Of a DNA stretch of 9,234 nucleotides, positions 6,687 through 9,234 are shown piece by piece. Within the stretch, counting starts at the first letter, position 1; each line of letters starts with the position of its first letter. A program made the position numbers and the translations under genes. The DNA is from Nocardioides sp. (lineage in GTDB: Bacteria; Actinomycetota; Actinomycetes; Propionibacteriales; Nocardioidaceae): assembly GCA_021731205.1 (NCBI GenBank), contig JAKFXV010000311.1:1-9234 (forward strand), in the 5' to 3' direction. Below the pieces are notes generated by a model that was not told where the DNA came from, made no database searches, and saw only the letters and a list, made by a program, of their open reading frames with translations.

Positions 6687-7313
6687 ATGCAGCAACTCGT
6701 TGCCACCCGACTGTCGTTGCACGCGGTCGCCGAACTGTTGCTGGCCGGACCGCAGTACGACGCCAGCGGGACGATCCGGCTCCAGGTGACACCTGGCGGC
6801 TTCCGCACGGTCGCAGACCCGACGCTGCGGGTCGAGGGCACCGCCGTCGTTGTCGATGATCGGCACCTGGGCCTCAACGGCCGCTCTCTCTCGGACCTGG
6901 CCGACGACATCGGCGTCCGGGCGCACCCCCCTGGCAACAGTTATGCGCCGGTCCACGACGTCGACCTCGCTCAACCGCTACGCGTCGACGCCGGGGCTGC
7001 GCGCGTGATCGAGGAGGCCCTGCACCGCGGTCACGAGGCCTTGGTGGAGTTCGATGCCACCGAGGGGCCAGTGCTGTGGCCCGAGCACTTCGACGTGGCC
7101 ATCAGCCTCGATGAGGTCAACTACGGTGTCTCGGCCGGCGACGAGCACCTGCCGGTGCCCTACGCCTATGTCGGCCCATGGGGCTTCACCCCCCACCGAT
7201 TCCACGGGCTGTACTGGAACGCCGTCTTCGGCGCCGCGCGACGGGTCGCCGAGATCAGCGATCTTGTCGGGTTCTTTCAGGAGGGTCGGTCGCTGACCCA
7301 TCCGCCCGCTTGA
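6687..7313 (+). CDS. Conserved hypothetical protein of unknown function
   Basis: A 208-residue soluble protein that I cannot assign a function. The start is ATG 6687, directly preceded by AGGGAGGG (6676-6683), a strong ribosome binding site; the open frame extends upstream over the metallopeptidase start but without such a site. The N-terminal half (to ~75) is beta-rich with a short helical start (LVATRLSLHAVAELLLAGPQ). The C-terminal half holds the most constrained-looking block: LWPEHFDVAISLDEVNYGVS (130-149), then PYAYVGPWGF (158-167) and YWNAVFGAARRV (176-187), rich in W, H, Y and acidic residues, which suggests a binding or catalytic pocket. From memory, similar proteins of about 200 residues occur widely in actinobacteria without known function. 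There is no signal peptide or membrane segment. It stands alone between divergent and downstream intergenic regions. Confidence 0.8.
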   Translation: MQQLVATRLSLHAVAELLLAGPQYDASGTIRLQVTPGGFRTVADPTLRVEGTAVVVDDRHLGLNGRSLSDLADDIGVRAHPPGNSYAPVHDVDLAQPLRVDAGAARVIEEALHRGHEALVEFDATEGPVLWPEHFDVAISLDEVNYGVSAGDEHLPVPYAYVGPWGFTPHRFHGLYWNAVFGAARRVAEISDLVGFFQEGRSLTHPPA

Positions 7314-7489
7314 CTTCCGCAGTCGAGCCCGTCCCGTTCGGACGACACCCCCTATAGCACTCGAGTCGGCGCGGGTCCCCCAGAAACGTCGATGTCGTAC
7401 CTCTGGTTCCTTAAATGGCCCAGATGACCAGGGGTGAACCACACGAAGTGACCATTCCACGAGCCCGGGGGGGCTGAGACCGTTGTTCC

Positions 7490-7495
7490 TAGGCT
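7490..7495 (+). promoter_or_regulatory. Candidate -10 (TAGGCT) for the large secreted protein gene
   Basis: TAGGCT is identical to the -10 candidate at 3192 and would start transcription near 7503, giving a leader of about 64 nt before ATG 7567. No -35 is evident; the sequence 17 bp upstream is a G run. Confidence 0.35.
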
Positions 7496-7515
7496 CTGAG
7501 GGGAGTTCTGTCTTG

Positions 7516-7541
7516 TCATCTGACCGGTCATCTAGCCGGCT
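7516..7541 (+). repeat. 12-bp tandem repeat with two adjacent perfect palindromes
   Basis: TCATCTGACCGG (7516-7527) is followed immediately by TCATCTAGCCGG (7528-7539), matching at 10 of 12 positions. Within it lie the perfect 10-bp palindrome TGACCGGTCA (7521-7530) and the perfect 8-bp palindrome AGCCGGCT (7534-7541), with centres 12 bp apart. It sits between the candidate -10 and the ATG, where a repressor or RNA structure could act on the secreted protein gene. Confidence 0.6.
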
Positions 7542-7566
7542 GGGGTCGTCTGCGCGTGGGGGAAAT

Positions 7567-9234
7567 ATGCGGTTGCAATTAGGTCATGGTGTCGCCCGTC
7601 GACTGAGGGTGACCCTGGTTGCCCTACTGGCGGGACTGATTCCGCTCACGGGAATGACCCTGATCACCGCCGGGCCGGCCGAGGCCGCGCCCGGCACCTT
7701 GTCCTACGTTGCCGCGGCCAGCACCTCGGGCGGGCGCACCAACCACCGGGTCGTCGTGCCTGCTGCCGTGCAGCCCGGCGACGCGCTCGTGCTGATGCTC
7801 ACGATGAACTCCTCGACCGTGACGATCAACAACGCCATCGCAGGCTGGACCCTGATCGAGAGCCGGGACGGCACCGGGATCCGCAGCCGGGCGTGGACCA
7901 AGACTGCGACTGCGACCGACGACGGCTCGACCGTCACCGCCACCACCAGCGCTTCGACCAAATCGTCGATGACGGTTGTCGCCTACCGCAGTTCCGTGGG
8001 CCTCGCCAGCGTCACCGCAGACACCAGCACCGTGGTGAACACGGCGGCCACCAGCCACCCGACTGCGACGGTTCCCGTCGCGGAGGCGAACTCGTGGCGC
8101 GTGAACTGGTGGAGCGAGAAGTCGGGCGTGGCGCAGACCTGGACCGTCCCGGGTGGCTCCACCCAGCGCAACACCACCACCGGCACCGGCAGCGGCAAGA
8201 TCAGCGCCGTCCTGGCCGATTCCGGCGCGGCGGTCGCCACGGGCACCGCGGCGGCGCAGACCGCCACCACGAGTGCCTCCGGCGCCAAGGGCGCCACCTT
8301 CTCCTTCGCGGTGAGCCCCGGAGACGATCTTGGTGGCACCCCGAACGCGGCGCCGATCGCCAGCTTCACTGTGAGCTGTGCCGCGCTGACGTGCAACGTG
8401 GACGCCTCGGCTTCCTCCGACCCCGACAGTGATCCGCTGACCTACAGCTGGGCCTTCGGTGACGGCTCCAACGCGACCGGCGTCACGGCGTCTCGCACCT
8501 ACGCCACGGCCGGTGCACGGACGATCACGCTCACGGTGAGCGATGGCGATCTGACCGGCACCACCACCCGGCAGGCCAACCCGACGGCTCCGACCGGCGG
8601 ACCCAACCACACCGCCGTCGTGCCGGAGATCGTCTCCACGAACATGCCGCGCATCACCGGCGGCGAGATCTGGGACCTCGAATACATCGGCAACCGGGTC
8701 TTCGTGGTGGGCGGCTTCACCTCGCTGGCCAACAACACCGCGGGGAACACCACCAGCTACCCGCAGCGCTTCGTGGCCTCGTTCAACCTCACCACCGGCC
8801 TGGTCGACGCCAACTTCCGACCCACCTTCGACGGCGGCGTCGAGGACATCGAGGCGAGCCCCGACGGCACCCGGCTGTACGTCGCCGGCACGTTCAACAC
8901 CGTCAACGGCGTGACCAAGCGCAAGTTCGCCTCGATCAACCCGACCACCGGTGCCACGGTGACCGGCTTCACGGCCAACGCCAACTCGCGTGGCACCGAG
9001 CTCGAGGCCACCAACACCACCGTCTACCTCGGCGGGCGCTTCGCCACCATCAACGGTGCGGCTCACGTGGGTCTCGCGGCAGTGGACGCGAACACCGGAG
9101 CGCTGGTGGGGCGCACCACCGCCAACCCGGTGGGCACCTGGGTCAACAACCTCTCCGGCGGCATGGCGCCCAACGGCGCGCTCGACGTCCAGGAGCTGCT
9201 GCTCACGCCCGATCAGTCCACCCTCGTCGTGGTG
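7567..9234 (+). CDS. Large secreted protein: signal peptide, beta-rich module, PKD domain, repeat domain (partial at 3' end)
   Basis: The first 556 residues of an exported multidomain protein; the frame is open to the window edge. Residues 1-40 are a signal peptide (RRLR, hydrophobic VTLVALLAGLIPLTGMTL, cleavage after AEA). Residues ~42-250 are a Thr/Ser/Ala-rich, beta-rich module with no assignment I can make (PAAVQPGDALVLMLTMNSS, GWTLIESRDG, WTKTATATDDGSTV). Residues ~261-337 are a PKD domain with the signature YSWAFGDGS (293-301) and a possible C271-C276 disulfide. From ~350 the repeat domain begins (RVFVVGGF 377-384, RLYVAGTF 436-443, TVYLGGRF 485-492), homologous to the 1803 protein. PKD domains usually mediate extracellular protein or carbohydrate contacts. 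ATG 7567 has GGGGG at a short 4-5 nt spacing; an in-frame TTG at 7513 with GGGGAG at 7 nt would add 18 hydrophilic residues and is a real alternative. Function unknown; surface adhesion or polymer binding is inference. Confidence 0.87.
   Translation, partial: MRLQLGHGVARRLRVTLVALLAGLIPLTGMTLITAGPAEAAPGTLSYVAAASTSGGRTNHRVVVPAAVQPGDALVLMLTMNSSTVTINNAIAGWTLIESRDGTGIRSRAWTKTATATDDGSTVTATTSASTKSSMTVVAYRSSVGLASVTADTSTVVNTAATSHPTATVPVAEANSWRVNWWSEKSGVAQTWTVPGGSTQRNTTTGTGSGKISAVLADSGAAVATGTAAAQTATTSASGAKGATFSFAVSPGDDLGGTPNAAPIASFTVSCAALTCNVDASASSDPDSDPLTYSWAFGDGSNATGVTASRTYATAGARTITLTVSDGDLTGTTTRQANPTAPTGGPNHTAVVPEIVSTNMPRITGGEIWDLEYIGNRVFVVGGFTSLANNTAGNTTSYPQRFVASFNLTTGLVDANFRPTFDGGVEDIEASPDGTRLYVAGTFNTVNGVTKRKFASINPTTGATVTGFTANANSRGTELEATNTTVYLGGRFATINGAAHVGLAAVDANTGALVGRTTANPVGTWVNNLSGGMAPNGALDVQELLLTPDQSTLVVV

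Larger units (their letters stand above)
7314..7566. other. Intergenic / 5' leader region of the large secreted protein
   Basis: A 253-bp stretch with no credible gene. It contains a short hairpin just after the preceding stop (CGTCC CGTTC GGACG near 7330-7344, no T-tract), a short GC hairpin with a run of seven Gs (7462-7475), a TAGGCT -10 candidate (7490-7495), a GGGGAG ribosome-binding-site-like sequence before an alternative TTG start (7513), and two adjacent perfect palindromes (7521-7541). I see no known riboswitch consensus. Confidence 0.55.

Noticed and set aside
7330..7344. CGTCC/GGACG hairpin as a terminator after the 6687 gene
   Set aside because: A 5-bp stem without a T-tract is too weak to call; noted only as content of the intergenic region.
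7466..7500. Possible TPP riboswitch suggested by GGGCTGAGAC
   Set aside because: The rest of the thi-box (the ACCTGATCTGG-type element and the paired stems) is missing, and the downstream gene has no link to thiamine.
7624..9066. 480-codon open frame on the minus strand, rich in Gly/Arg/Val
   Set aside because: It is the antisense shadow of the secreted PKD protein; the composition is low complexity with no domain, while the plus strand has a signal peptide and PKD signature.

Overview
The window is high-GC DNA with GTG/TTG starts alongside ATG, tightly packed genes and strong G/C preference at third codon positions. Together with the protein families this points to an actinobacterium (Nocardioides-like or Acidimicrobiia-like lineages both fit; I cannot place it more closely). 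There is no sign of a phage, insertion sequence, CRISPR array, tRNA or rRNA.

Layout. 1-1520 (minus): the first 506 residues of a biotin-dependent carboxylase chain, reading off the left edge. 1521-1802: divergent intergenic region with candidate promoters. 1803-3173 (plus): a secreted repeat protein of beta-propeller type. 3205-4110 (plus): a haloacetate/fluoroacetate dehalogenase-family hydrolase. 4116-5393 (plus): an FAD-dependent amine-oxidase-like oxidoreductase. 5368-6222 (minus): an epoxide-hydrolase-like alpha/beta hydrolase, converging on and overlapping the oxidoreductase by 26 bp. 6215-6565 (minus): a minimal zincin metallopeptidase, overlapping the hydrolase start by 8 bp. 6687-7313 (plus): a conserved-looking protein of unknown function. 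7314-7566: regulatory-looking leader region. 7567-9234 (plus, runs off the right edge): a large secreted protein with a signal peptide, an unassigned beta-rich module, a PKD domain and the same repeat domain as the 1803 protein.

How the genes relate. The clearest thread is the pair of secreted paralogues (1803 and 7567), a short and a long architecture of one extracellular repeat family, separated by about 4.4 kb of unrelated cytoplasmic enzymes. The dehalogenase and the oxidoreductase each have a TANNNT -10 hexamer ending exactly 7 nt before the start codon, which suggests leaderless transcripts started separately rather than one simple operon. The metallopeptidase and the epoxide-hydrolase-like gene form a translationally coupled pair. 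I see no convincing new multi-gene system. The items most worth checking are the leaderless start architecture, the tandem palindromes in the leader of the 7567 gene, and the paralogous secreted family with its unassigned N-terminal module.
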